A DNA stretch of 64,000 bases from Rubrivivax sp. (GCA_019635315.1 JAHBZT010000005.1:1-64000), one strand, 5' to 3'. Positions 1 to 12,441 are shown, counted from the stretch's first letter. Numbers and translations: made by a program. The notes: a model not told the origin generated them from the letters alone.

Positions 1-120
1 GCGAGCTAAGCCGCGCGCTGCGGCAGGTGCCGACTGGCCGCGGAAGGACAATAACCACGATGGCCTGGAGCGGCCAGGCGGCGGCTGCCGTAGCGCGTCG
101 GCTTGAGCGAGGGGTTAGGC
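1..120 (-). repeat. attC-like element, copy A (cut by window start)
   Basis: Read on the minus strand it starts with GCCTAAC (120-114), continues CCCTCGCTCAAGC, and near the window edge has GCGGCTTAGCTCG. This matches the layout of an integron attC site: an outer RYYYAAC core, an inner box, a variable middle, then a complementary inner box. The closing GTTRRRY core would lie left of base 1 and cannot be seen. Copy B at 161-300 is a similar sequence in the opposite direction. That it is a working recombination site is inference; it may be a decayed or solitary copy. Confidence 0.45.
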
Positions 121-160
121 GTCGCTTGGTACGGTCCGGGTTGATGGGTACCCCTGTGAG

Positions 161-300
161 GCGTAACCCCTCGCTCAAGCTGACCCGCTACGGCAGCCAC
201 CGCATGGCCGCTCCGGGCCAAAGTAGTTGTCGTCCCTGCGCGGCCAGTAGGCGTCATCGGCGTCGCGGGACGTTCGACCCAGCGGCTTTCGCGCATAGGC
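161..300 (+). repeat. attC-like element, copy B
   Basis: Starts with GCGTAAC (161-167), then CCCTCGCTCAAGC, and ends with GCGGCTTTCGCGCATAGGC (282-300), where ATAGGC would be a degenerate GTTAGGC core. The first 60 bases are a close inverted copy of 61-120, with about 40 bases between the two copies, and the similarity continues further into the element. The pair is head to head, which is not how cassettes are arranged in an integron array. No cassette gene or integrase is visible here. Confidence 0.45.
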
Positions 301-382
301 AACTTGCCGCCTACAACGCAAGCGATGTCGAGCGGTTCCTATCCGTCCACGCGGATCGCACCCCCCGCCGGCGAGCACCGCT

Positions 383-598
383 TCAGCCGAACCAGATCCG
401 CCACAGCCCGACGATCACGTGCCCCCAGATCAGCAGGTTCAGCCCGAAGAGCGCCAGCACGCGCGAGAAATTCCAGAGCACCCGGGCGCGCCGCGCGCAG
501 GCGTCTTCGCCGGTCACGGCGTACAGCAGCAGGTACAGCGCCGAAGGCAGCAGCGTGCCGACGATGCCGATGCTCATCACCCAGTAGAAGATCGTCAT
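383..598 (-). CDS. Small two-helix membrane protein
   Basis: A 71-residue protein with two hydrophobic stretches (about residues 3-27 and 46-68) joined by a charged loop containing CARRAR. Both ends are apolar, so it is probably an inner-membrane hairpin. Codon use is GC-rich in the manner of the neighbours and the residues make a sensible membrane protein, which is why it is accepted despite its size. No clear ribosome site precedes the ATG. I do not recognise a named family and no function is proposed. Confidence 0.6.
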   Translation of the reverse strand: MTIFYWVMSIGIVGTLLPSALYLLLYAVTGEDACARRARVLWNFSRVLALFGLNLLIWGHVIVGLWRIWFG

Positions 599-1115
599 GG
601 CGCGATTATGGTGATCGCCGCGGGGCGGCCCGGCAGGCGGTCGTCACCGGGGCCGTGGTTCGTCCGCGTGGCCATGGCCGCAGCCCCCGGCAGCCGCGCC
701 CGGCGCCGTCTACAGCACCACCGTCCGGCTTCTGTGCGAGGCCGGCTTCGCCCGCGGATCGGTGTTGCGGATCCCGGCGGACGTCGAAGCGACAAGGGCG
801 CTCGGCCAACAATCCGTAGTGCACGCACTGAAGTGCTCGCAGCGCGCGGTTGCGCAACCGCAGCCGCATGGCCTTCCCAAGATCCGGCGCACCGTCTCTT
901 CGCGTCGAGTGTCGAATCCGGCAGACGATTCGGGACGACGCCCAACTGCAGACCCCTCGGCAGGGCACGGCGCCCGGGCCCCGCATGCGCAGCCCGGTGG
1001 CACGACGGCGAACCTCGCGAGGTCCGTGCCGGCCGACGCGGCGCAGGTCCGATCGCGCCGGTGACGGGCCGAGGACCCCCTGCCCGCGCCTGCGGCCGCC
1101 GCCCGCGGCCCGCAC
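599..1115. other. Gene-free stretch of about 500 bases
   Basis: Frames open here on both strands, but their translations are low-complexity Arg/Pro/Ala strings typical of non-coding DNA in a GC-rich genome. There is no permease remnant downstream of the ABC ATPase, no tRNA-like fold and no obvious repeat. Short palindromes such as GCGGTTGCGCAACCGC (about 844-859) are present but nothing marks them as operators. Confidence 0.5.
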
Positions 1116-1808
1116 TCACGCCGCCATCGGGTGCGCGTCGGCGACCAGCCGGCCGGCGTCGATGCGAAGCTGGCGGTCGCAGCGCTCGGCGATCGCGCGG
1201 TCGTGCGTGACCAGCACCAGCGTCGTGCCGGACTCGCGGTTCATCTCGAACATCAGCTCCATGACCTTCTCGCCGGTCGCGAAGTCCAGGCTGCCGGTCG
1301 GCTCGTCGGCCAGCAGCAACGCCGGGTGCACGACGAAGGCGCGCGCCAGCGCCACGCGCTGCTGTTCGCCGCCGGACAGCACCTTGGGGTAATGCGACAG
1401 GCGCTCGCCGAGGCCGACGCGCTTGAGCATCTCCACGGCCGCGGCGCGCGCGTCGCTGCGGCCCATCAGCTCCAGCGGCAGCATCACGTTCTCCAGCGCC
1501 GTCAGGTTGCCCAGCAACTGGAAGCTCTGGAAGACGAAGCCGACCTGGCGCGAGCGCAGCTCCGCGCGCGCGTCCTCGTCCAGCGCGAACAGGTCCTGGC
1601 CGGCCAGCCGCACGGTCCCCGCGCTCGGCACGTCCAGCCCGGCGATGATGGACAGCAGCGTGCTCTTGCCCGACCCCGAGGCGCCGACGATGGCCACCGA
1701 TTCCCGCGGCCTGAGGGCGAAATCGATCTCGTGGAGAATGGTCAGCGTCCCGGTGGCGTCGCTCACCTGCTTGCTGATCCGCTTGACTTCGATGATGGGT
1801 TCGGACAT
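1116..1808 (-). CDS. ybbA: YbbA-like ABC transporter ATP-binding protein
   Basis: Cytoplasmic ATPase subunit of a LolD/MacB/YbbA-type exporter, 230 residues, a full single nucleotide-binding domain. Walker A GASGSGKST is at residues 42-50, the Q-loop Gln at 94, the signature LSGGEQQ at 144-150, Walker B LLLADEP at 164-170 and the H-loop His at 202. The start MSEPIIEV is chosen because upstream codons do not fit the family. It is divergent from the tesA-like gene, a pairing common in proteobacteria (ybbA/tesA). In the usual arrangement a large FtsX-like permease (ybbP) follows; none is found downstream here, so its membrane partner must be elsewhere or lost. Confidence 0.93.
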   Translation of the reverse strand: MSEPIIEVKRISKQVSDATGTLTILHEIDFALRPRESVAIVGASGSGKSTLLSIIAGLDVPSAGTVRLAGQDLFALDEDARAELRSRQVGFVFQSFQLLGNLTALENVMLPLELMGRSDARAAAVEMLKRVGLGERLSHYPKVLSGGEQQRVALARAFVVHPALLLADEPTGSLDFATGEKVMELMFEMNRESGTTLVLVTHDRAIAERCDRQLRIDAGRLVADAHPMAA

Positions 1809-2472
1809 CGGTCCCCGTTTCCTCGCGCGGCGTGCGCTGTTGGCGCATGCTAGCGGCTTGGCGCTGCTGCTCGCGGCCGGCCTGGGCTCGACCGCTCGCG
1901 CCCAGGGGACAACGCGCACGCTGCTGGTCGTCGGCGACAGCCTGTCGGCCGAATACGGCATCCCGCGCGGCAGCGGCTGGGTGGCGCTCCTGGAGCAGCG
2001 GCTCGAGCGAGAGCAAGGGGGCCGCTGGCGCGTCGTCAATGCCAGCATCAGCGGCGACACCACCTCCGGCGGGCGCTCGCGGCTGCCGGCGCTGCTGCAG
2101 CAACACCGGCCGGCGGTGGTGATCATCGAGCTCGGCGGCAACGACGCGCTGCGCGGCCTGCCGCTGGCGATGACGCAGGACAACCTGGCCACGATGACAC
2201 GCGCCGCGAAGGCGGCCGGCGCGCGCGTGCTGCTCACCGGCATCGCGGTGCCGCCGAACTACGGCCGCCAGTACGGCGAGGCCTTCTTCAAGCTCTTCGA
2301 GACCGTGGCACGCGCCGAGGGCGCGGCGCTGGTGCCCTTCCTGCTGGCCGGCGTGGCCGACGGCCCCGACGCCGAGGCGATGTTCCAGCCTGACCGCATC
2401 CACCCCAAGGCCGAGGCGCACCCGCGTATGCTGGACAACGTCTGGCCGACGCTGCGGCCGCTGCTGCGCTGA
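1795..2472 (+). CDS. tesA: TesA-like GDSL esterase (arylesterase/lysophospholipase), periplasmic
   Basis: SGNH/GDSL hydrolase that would cleave acyl esters or thioesters in the periplasm. With this start it has 225 residues. An N-terminal apolar segment (about 14-32) ending in STARAQ looks like a signal peptide. The four family blocks are visible: GDSL with Ser49, Gly87 in ISGDTT, GGND at 114-117, and the DRIHP triad part with Asp200 and His203. The start is uncertain: tandem ATGs at 1792 and 1795 have no clear ribosome site, and a TTG at 1840 would also leave a complete signal peptide. With the ATG the gene overlaps the 5' end of divergent ybbA by 14 bases. Confidence 0.88.
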   Translation: MGSDIGPRFLARRALLAHASGLALLLAAGLGSTARAQGTTRTLLVVGDSLSAEYGIPRGSGWVALLEQRLEREQGGRWRVVNASISGDTTSGGRSRLPALLQQHRPAVVIIELGGNDALRGLPLAMTQDNLATMTRAAKAAGARVLLTGIAVPPNYGRQYGEAFFKLFETVARAEGAALVPFLLAGVADGPDAEAMFQPDRIHPKAEAHPRMLDNVWPTLRPLLR

Positions 2473-2558
2473 CGCCACCAGGCGCCGACCGCCGTCACCG
2501 CAACGCGCGGCCGCGGCCGCGCGTTGCGGGCGCCGCCGGGTCGGCGCGGCTCCGAGCG

Positions 2559-4655
2559 TCAGCGCTCCTGCTGGTTGTCGTTGCCGCGCGCGCCGCGCTC
2601 GCGCTCGGCGCCACGCGCCGGCGGCGCAGCCGGCAGCGCCGGCCGCGACGGGCCGACAGCCCCTGGCGGCGGCGCCACCGGGCGTGCCGGTGCGGATGGC
2701 GCCACGCTCTCGCGCGGCGGTGATGCCGGCTGCACACGCTGCGGCGGCTGCGGCTGCGCACGCACGGGTGGCACCGGCAACACCGGCTGCACCCGCTCCA
2801 CCGGCTGCGCCGTCGGCCGCTGCGGGCCGACCGCGCCGGGCGGGCGCGACGGCACCACGGCCTCGCGCGGCTCGAAGCGCGGCCCTGCGCCGCCGGGCGC
2901 GAAGCGGCGATCGTCCGGGCCGGAGTCGCGCCGGGTGTCGCGACGCTCGTCGCCGCGGTCGTCGCGACGATCGCGCCCGCCGTCGAAGCGGCGGTCGTCG
3001 GGCCTGGGCTCGCCGCGGCGCTCGTCACGCCCGTCGTCGCGGCGCGAATCCGGTCGCCGGTCGCCGTCAGCGCGCCGCTCGTCCCCGCCCGCACGGGCAT
3101 CGCCGTTGCGCGGCGGCAGCGGCTGCGACGGCGGCGGCTGCCAGCGCGGGCCGTCGTCGGCACGCGGTACCGGCCGCGGTGCGGGGCCATCGAAACGCGG
3201 CGCCTGCGGTTCGACGGCGCCCGGCGGCAGTCCGTCGCCGCGGCGTGGCTCGTCCGCGCGCGGCCGTGCCGGCACCCCCCTGGGCGGTGGCGACCCGCGG
3301 CGCTCGCCCTGCCAGGCCGGCGGCGTCACCGGCTCCAGCCGCTGCGGCCCGACCGCACCCGGACCCGGCTGCACGATCGCCCGCGGCACCGGCTGGCGCC
3401 GCAGCAGCGCGTCGCGCGAGACCACCGTCACGGCCCCGGGCACGGTCTGGTGCGCGTAGGTCGGCCCGTCGTCACGGCGGCGCGGCGGCGGCCGGCCGGC
3501 CGGCGGCCGCCAGCGGTCCACGCGCTCGACGTAGCGGGGCGTCGTGCGGTACCAGGGCACGAAGCGGTCGGCCGGCGCCAGCGGCACCCAGCCGACGGCC
3601 GGCCCGCCGATGTTGATCGAGACGCTCCAGTTCGCGCCGCCCACCCAGGCCACCAGCGCCGGCGCGAAGACCGGGCGCGCGATGTACGCCCCCGGCACCC
3701 AGCCCCAGCGGCCGCGCCAGTGCACCCAGCGCCCGTAGTGGAACGGCGCGAAGCCCCAGGGCGCGTCGTCGACCCAGGTCCAGCCCCAGGGCCGCACCCA
3801 GGCCCAGCGCCCGTAGCGGTAGGGCGCCCAGTTCGCGACGACCACGGCCGGGAACCACACGGCGCCGTAGTCCGGGTGACGGTCCCAGCGGCCGTGGCGG
3901 TCCAGGTCCTCGACGCCGGTCATCTCCGGCGAGACATGGCGCGTCGACGCGCTGCGCTCGTCGCGCGCATCGGCAGTGTCGACCCAGGCCGCGAAGGCAT
4001 CGGCCGCCGGCGTGCCCCAGCTCACGCGCAGCTGGCGGCCCGGGCCCTCGCGCCACAGCTCGGCGCGCCGACCCTCGGCAACCGTGAACCCGTCGGCGTC
4101 GTCCACGCGCAGCTCGCCGCGCCAGGTGCCGGCCAGCGTGGTGTCGTCGATGCGGTCCAGCCGGTAGTGGCCGGCGCGCAGCGGGCGCAGCCGGGCCTCC
4201 TCGGTGACGAGTTCGATCTCGTAGGCGATCTCGCGCGAGCGCACGCGCAGCGCGAGCTGCCCGCTGTGCAGCTGGAACACCATGCGCTCGTCGTCCAGGC
4301 GCAGCACCTCCAGCTCGCTGCCACCGCCCAGGCGCAGCACCGTCGAGCCCACGCGCAGTTCGGCGCGGGCCGCGGCGGCGGTGGAGACGCGGTCGCCGCC
4401 AGTCAGCGGCAGGTTGCGCTGGGCATCGGTCCACTCGCCCTGCTCCTGGTCGTACCAGGACACGCTGCCCTGCGTGTCGGCGATGCGGCCGGCGCGGCCG
4501 GGCGGGTCGTCGTCGGCGCGCGCGCCCGGGGCGGCCGCGAAGCCCACTGCGGCAAGCGCGACCAGCGTGGCGAGGTGGCGGAACCAGCGCTGCAGCACCG
4601 GGCGGGGCAGATCCGCGCGGAGCAGGTCCGTGCGGGGGGTGGCGGTCGGGTGCAT
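2559..4655 (-). CDS. FecR-domain / DUF6600 envelope protein
   Basis: Large predicted exported protein, about 698 residues. An N-terminal signal-like helix ends near ADDDPPG. Residues about 50-240 resemble a FecR-type beta domain (tracts such as GSVSWYD, GGDRVST, LRLGGGSELE). The middle is very Trp-rich, with repeated Y/W-G-R-W motifs and PWGWTWVDDAPWG, the hallmark of DUF6600. The last third is a disordered Pro/Arg/Asp-rich tail. Function unknown; the family is often described as cell-envelope or surface associated. Two ATGs compete: 4664 has AAAGGA almost touching it, while 4655 has it at a workable distance, so 4655 is used. Confidence 0.85.
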   Translation of the reverse strand: MHPTATPRTDLLRADLPRPVLQRWFRHLATLVALAAVGFAAAPGARADDDPPGRAGRIADTQGSVSWYDQEQGEWTDAQRNLPLTGGDRVSTAAAARAELRVGSTVLRLGGGSELEVLRLDDERMVFQLHSGQLALRVRSREIAYEIELVTEEARLRPLRAGHYRLDRIDDTTLAGTWRGELRVDDADGFTVAEGRRAELWREGPGRQLRVSWGTPAADAFAAWVDTADARDERSASTRHVSPEMTGVEDLDRHGRWDRHPDYGAVWFPAVVVANWAPYRYGRWAWVRPWGWTWVDDAPWGFAPFHYGRWVHWRGRWGWVPGAYIARPVFAPALVAWVGGANWSVSINIGGPAVGWVPLAPADRFVPWYRTTPRYVERVDRWRPPAGRPPPRRRDDGPTYAHQTVPGAVTVVSRDALLRRQPVPRAIVQPGPGAVGPQRLEPVTPPAWQGERRGSPPPRGVPARPRADEPRRGDGLPPGAVEPQAPRFDGPAPRPVPRADDGPRWQPPPSQPLPPRNGDARAGGDERRADGDRRPDSRRDDGRDERRGEPRPDDRRFDGGRDRRDDRGDERRDTRRDSGPDDRRFAPGGAGPRFEPREAVVPSRPPGAVGPQRPTAQPVERVQPVLPVPPVRAQPQPPQRVQPASPPRESVAPSAPARPVAPPPGAVGPSRPALPAAPPARGAERERGARGNDNQQER

Positions 4656-4759
4656 CGCGTCCATGTCCTTTCAACGCCGGCGTCGGGCCAGGGGCCGACG
4701 GCGGTGGTGTAAAGCCCTGTATCGGCGGCGGACAGGCGGACGCGCGGCACGCCGGCGCG

Positions 4760-5296
4760 TCAGTCCTCCGCCGCCGGGTCCAGCTCCGGGAACAGCACGC
4801 TCGTGTAGCCGAGCTTCGTCAGGTCGGTCATCCGCGTCGGGTACAGGCGGCCGATCAGGTGGTCGCACTCGTGCTGCACGACGCGGGCGTGGAAGCCCTC
4901 GGCCTCGCGCTCGATGACGGCGCCGTACTCGTCGAAGCCGCGGTAGCGGATGCGCGCATGGCGCGGCACCACGCCGCGCAGCCCGGGCACCGACAGGCAG
5001 CCCTCCCAGCCGTCGACCCGTTCGTCCGACAGCGGCGCGATGACCGGGTTGACGAGCACCGTGCGCGGCACCGGCGGCGCGTCCGGATAACGCTCGTTGC
5101 GCTCGAAGCCGAAGATCACGACCTGCAGGTCGACGCCGATCTGTGGCGCCGCGAGCCCGGCGCCGTTGGCGGCGGCCATGGTGTCGAACATGTCCTGGAT
5201 CAGTCCGTGCAGTTCGGGGGTGTCGAAGGCCGCCACCGGCTGCGCGATGCGCAGCAGCCGGGGATCGCCCATCTTGAGGATCTGACGCACGGTCAT
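4760..5296 (-). CDS. def: Peptide deformylase
   Basis: Removes the N-formyl group from nascent proteins, in the cytoplasm. At 178 residues the length is normal. All three catalytic motifs are present: [10 protein letters not shown] at 45-54, EGCLSVPG with metal ligand Cys100, and HECDH with His142, Glu143 and His146. It is not beside fmt in this window, unlike the def-fmt pair of many bacteria, so it could be a second deformylase copy. Confidence 0.96.
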   Translation of the reverse strand: MTVRQILKMGDPRLLRIAQPVAAFDTPELHGLIQDMFDTMAAANGAGLAAPQIGVDLQVVIFGFERNERYPDAPPVPRTVLVNPVIAPLSDERVDGWEGCLSVPGLRGVVPRHARIRYRGFDEYGAVIEREAEGFHARVVQHECDHLIGRLYPTRMTDLTKLGYTSVLFPELDPAAED

Positions 5297-5373
5297 GGCG
5301 GGGGTTCCTTCGCGCCGGGGCGCGTTTGCACAGCTTTACGCAGGCGGCCGCCGGCCGCCGGCGCGAGGGGCGG

Positions 5374-6699
5374 CTACAGCGGCCGCCAGACGAGGTAGGC
5401 GGCGGTGATCGCCAGCGTGACCAGCGTCACCGGCAGGCCGACGCGCGCATGCTGCTTCCAGTCGATCTTGATGCCGCACTGGCGCGCCGCGTCGACGACG
5501 ATGATGTTGGCGATCGAGCCCACGATCAGCAGGTTGCCGGCGAGCGTGCTGACCAGCGCCAGCATCGGCCCGGCCCAGGGATCGGTCGCCGCGGGCAGCA
5601 GCAGCATCACCGCCGGCACGTTGGACACCAGGTTGGACAGCACCAGCGTCGTGCCGAACAGCGTCGCAGGGTCGCCAAGGTCCAGCCCCTGCGTGCCCAG
5701 CCAGGTCATCGCGTGCTGGGTCAGTCCGCTGTCCTGCAGCGCGTGGTTGACCACGAACAGGCCCATGAACAGGATCAGCAGCGGCCAGTCCACGAGGCCC
5801 ATGACCTTGGACGAGTGCAGCTTCTGGCTCAGCAGCAGCACGCCGGCGGCGACCAGCGCGGCCACGTCGCGCGGCCAGTCGGTGAGCAGGAAGATGAGCA
5901 TCAGCGCGGTCGCCACCGCCAGGCCCTTGAAGGTCTGCCAGGCGTCGAAGCGCGGCACGTCGCGGATCATCGACGCCAGCTGCGCCGCCTCGGGGTCCAC
6001 CAGCAGCACGCCGTGGCGCGCCGGCCAGGCCAGCAGCGCCCATAGCGCCACCAGCCCCAGCAGCACCGGCAGCAGCGCGATGTCCAGGTAGCCGGCGAAG
6101 GACAGCGACAGCACCTCGCCGATCAGCATGTTCTGCGGGTTGCCGATCAGCGTCGCCGCCGAGCCGATGTTGCTGGCGCAGGCCAGCGCCAGCAGGTAGG
6201 GCACCGGGTCCAGGCGCCGGCGCAGGCAGGCTTCGGCCAGCACCGGCGCCATGGCCAGGCACACGATGTCGTTGGAGAAGACCGCCGACAGCGCGCCGGC
6301 GATCAGGATCACCATCGCCAGCAGCACCAGCGGCGACAGCCGCAGCGCGACGATGAAGCGCGTGATGGTGCTGTAGAAGCCGCCCAGCCGCATCTGCGCC
6401 GAGATGACCATGAAGCTGAACAGCAGCAGCATGGTCGGCAGGTGGATCGCGGCGGCGGCCTGCGCCGGCGTCATCTCGCCCAGGCCGATGACGGCGATGG
6501 CGCCCAGCAGCGCCACGCCGGCGCGGTCCAGCATCAGCCGCGGCAGGCCGCCGAGGATCATGCCGGCGTAGACGACGACGAAGATCGCCAGGATCAGCGT
6601 GCGGTCCACGTCCAGCACCGCCGGCCAGTCGAAGGGCAGGTGCGGCAGCAGATCGGCCAGCCAGTCGGGCAGCGGAGGCAGCTTCTCGGCGATCGTCAT
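5374..6699 (-). CDS. ArsB/NhaD-type ion transporter (SLC13/CitM-like)
   Basis: Polytopic inner-membrane transporter of the ion transporter superfamily, 441 residues with roughly eleven to twelve hydrophobic helices. The family marker segments are present: the first-half motif VFSNDIVCLAMAPV, the GNPQN turn, and the second-half SNLVSNVPAVMLL. Such proteins move anions or exchange Na+ and H+; the substrate cannot be read from sequence alone. An upstream ATG at 6774 would add 25 polar residues that do not fit the family, so the start MTIAEKLP is used. It stands alone between def and ligA. Confidence 0.85.
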   Translation of the reverse strand: MTIAEKLPPLPDWLADLLPHLPFDWPAVLDVDRTLILAIFVVVYAGMILGGLPRLMLDRAGVALLGAIAVIGLGEMTPAQAAAAIHLPTMLLLFSFMVISAQMRLGGFYSTITRFIVALRLSPLVLLAMVILIAGALSAVFSNDIVCLAMAPVLAEACLRRRLDPVPYLLALACASNIGSAATLIGNPQNMLIGEVLSLSFAGYLDIALLPVLLGLVALWALLAWPARHGVLLVDPEAAQLASMIRDVPRFDAWQTFKGLAVATALMLIFLLTDWPRDVAALVAAGVLLLSQKLHSSKVMGLVDWPLLILFMGLFVVNHALQDSGLTQHAMTWLGTQGLDLGDPATLFGTTLVLSNLVSNVPAVMLLLPAATDPWAGPMLALVSTLAGNLLIVGSIANIIVVDAARQCGIKIDWKQHARVGLPVTLVTLAITAAYLVWRPL

Positions 6700-6807
6700 C
6701 GGGTGGCGGGCTGCTTCAGGGGTCGGTCCGGCATGGCGGTCGATTATCGGCCGCGCGTCGGAGGCACCGGACAACGCGGCGGACCTGGACCGCGGACCGT
6801 TCGCTGT

Positions 6808-10279
<3,472 letters not shown>

Positions 10280-10399
10280 AGGCAGCGCGGCACCGGTTCG
10301 GCTCGGGCTTCGGCGCAGGTCGCTGCCGACCGCCGTCGCCGACCCCGGCCGGCGACTGCGGCAGGCGACCAGGTCCCTCGGCCGCGTCGGCCCGCTTCG

Positions 10400-12325
10400 T
10401 CAGTCGGCCGCGTTGGCCGCCGCCGCCGGGGCCGGCGCGGTGCTCGCCGGCGCCGCCGGTGCCGATGCGGCAGGTGGCTTCGGCGCTGCCGCCGTCCAGT
10501 CCAGCCCACCCGCCGACGGCGGCTCGCGGCCGTCGAGCACGGCGCAGGCATGCTCGTAGCCCTGGCGCAGGATGTCGTCGAAGCGGCCCCAAGCCAGCAG
10601 CCCGACACGGTCCAGCGGCGGCCGCAGCACCAGGTCGGCCAGCTGCTGTGCGCGGCGCTGGCGCGCCACGCTGTGCAGCACGGTCACGTTGACCAGGAAG
10701 CTGGCCAGCGACGGGAAGCGCCAGCGCCGCTGCCCGCGCGGGCGCAGGCGGTCGCGCAGCAGCGCCCAGGGGCCGGGCACCTCGTCGCTGTCGAGCCGGC
10801 GCGAGCGGCTGAAGGCCAGGTCGACGCCGATCACGCGGCCGACCCCGCGCTGCGCGCGCATCACGTCGACCGGGAAATTGTTGAAGGTGCCGCCGTCGCA
10901 CATCAGCTCGCCGTCGATCACCACCGGGGGCAGCGCGCCGGGGATCGCGATGCTGGCCAGCAGCGCGGTCTGCAGCGGGCCGCGGCGCAGCACCTGCTCG
11001 CTGGCCTGCGAATAGTTCGTCGCGATGCAGAAGTACGGCAGCCAGAGGTCCTCGATGCCGGCCTCGGCGCCGAGCAGTTCGTCGATCGCGCCGCGCAGCA
11101 GGCGGCGCAGCCGCGCGCCGCGGATCAGCGACAGCAGCGGCAGCAGGTTCCAGTCGCCGGTCGGGTTGCCGGCGAAGGCACGGCGCGCGACGGCGACGAA
11201 GCGCTCCAGCGGCTGCCCCGACGCGGCGCCGAAGGCCATCACGGCGCCGATGCTGGTGCCGCCCACGACGTCGACCTCGATGCCGCGCTCCTGCAGCGCA
11301 CGCAGCACGCCCAGGTGCGCGAAGCCGCGCGCGCCGCCGCCGGCAAGCACCAGGCCGACGGCCTGCCGCGCCACCATGCGGGCCAGCCGTGCCAGGTCGG
11401 CGTCGACCGCGGGCCGCACGTGCAGGTGCTCGGCCAGCGGCCGCCGCGCCAGCCAGCGGGCCGTGCCCTGCGCGCCGCGCGTGTGCTCGGGGTGCAGCAG
11501 CACCAGGACCTCGGCGGCCTCGGTGCGCGGCGGCCGCTTCATCAGGCACTCGGTCTCGTTGGCGTGCAGCCGCGGCACGGCCTGTGCGTCGGCCAGCAGC
11601 AGCAGCTCGTCGCTGTGGCGGCTGCAGCGCCAGGTCCAGTCGGTGGGGCCGTCGTCGGCGACCAGCAGCACGAAGTCGTTGGCCGCCTCGATCTCGTCCA
11701 GCCGCAGCGCGAGGCTGCGGCTGTCGGCGCCGCCGTCCAGCGTCGCCGCATCGACCACCGCGACGCGGCCGTGCCGCGCCAGCGCCGCCGCGAAGCGGCG
11801 CGCGAAGGCCGGCGCGTCGACGCCGTCGCTGACCGGCACCAGCGCGATCGTCACCGGCAGCACCGGGCCCGCGCGCTGCTGCTCGGTCTGCAGGCGGCGG
11901 ATGATCTGCCGCGTCAGCGCCAGCGAGACCTGGGTGCTCGCCTCCAGCAGCGCCGTGAAGTGGCGCTTGTCCAGGCGCACCAGCACCGAATCGCGGATCG
12001 CGACCACGGTGGCGGTGCGCGGCTCGTCGGTGTACAGGCTCATCTCGCCGACGACCTGGCCGCGGCCCATCTCGCGCACCGCGCGCTCGTGGCCGTCGTC
12101 CTGGCGCACATAGGCGCGCAGGCGGCCGCTGACCACCAGGTACATCGCGTCGCCGGGCTCGCCCTGCGCCATCAGCACCTCGCCGCCGGCGACCTCCTGC
12201 CACTGCAGCTTGGCGCGCAGCAGCGCCAGCGCGGCGGGCTCGAGCGCGCCCAGGAAGGACTGCAGGTACTGCTGCAGCAGGTCGTCGTGGTGCGGCAGCG
12301 TCGCCGCGCTGGCGGGAACAGCCAA
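10400..12325 (-). CDS. Patatin-like phospholipase with N-terminal cyclic-nucleotide-binding domain
   Basis: NTE-family serine lipase, 641 residues. Residues about 15-140 form a cNMP-binding/Crp-like domain (GEPGDAMYLVVSGRLRAY, VGEMSLYTDEPRTATV). A middle Rossmann-like region follows, then the patatin domain: oxyanion motif GGGARGF, nucleophile elbow GGTSIG, and the dyad Asp in MCDGG. The tail is Ala/Pro-rich. The start is unusual: TTG at 12325 sits 7 bases after a perfect AGGAGG, while the only upstream ATG, at 12571, would put about 80 Arg/Ala residues in front and run into the next gene. Likely a membrane-phospholipid hydrolase gated by a small ligand; the ligand is unknown. Confidence 0.9.
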   Translation of the reverse strand: MAVPASAATLPHHDDLLQQYLQSFLGALEPAALALLRAKLQWQEVAGGEVLMAQGEPGDAMYLVVSGRLRAYVRQDDGHERAVREMGRGQVVGEMSLYTDEPRTATVVAIRDSVLVRLDKRHFTALLEASTQVSLALTRQIIRRLQTEQQRAGPVLPVTIALVPVSDGVDAPAFARRFAAALARHGRVAVVDAATLDGGADSRSLALRLDEIEAANDFVLLVADDGPTDWTWRCSRHSDELLLLADAQAVPRLHANETECLMKRPPRTEAAEVLVLLHPEHTRGAQGTARWLARRPLAEHLHVRPAVDADLARLARMVARQAVGLVLAGGGARGFAHLGVLRALQERGIEVDVVGGTSIGAVMAFGAASGQPLERFVAVARRAFAGNPTGDWNLLPLLSLIRGARLRRLLRGAIDELLGAEAGIEDLWLPYFCIATNYSQASEQVLRRGPLQTALLASIAIPGALPPVVIDGELMCDGGTFNNFPVDVMRAQRGVGRVIGVDLAFSRSRRLDSDEVPGPWALLRDRLRPRGQRRWRFPSLASFLVNVTVLHSVARQRRAQQLADLVLRPPLDRVGLLAWGRFDDILRQGYEHACAVLDGREPPSAGGLDWTAAAPKPPAASAPAAPASTAPAPAAAANAAD

Positions 12326-12441
12326 GCGGGTGCCTCCTGGACGGCCGCGACCTGCGGCCGATGGCCGCCGACTGTAGCGCCGCGGCGGCCGCCACGGGCC
12401 AGCGGACGCGGCGCCCGCCGGCGCGGCCGCTGTAGCGGCGG

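Noticed and set aside
599-1115. A degenerate permease gene downstream of ybbA
   Set aside because: No frame shows hydrophobic helices or any FtsX-like segment.
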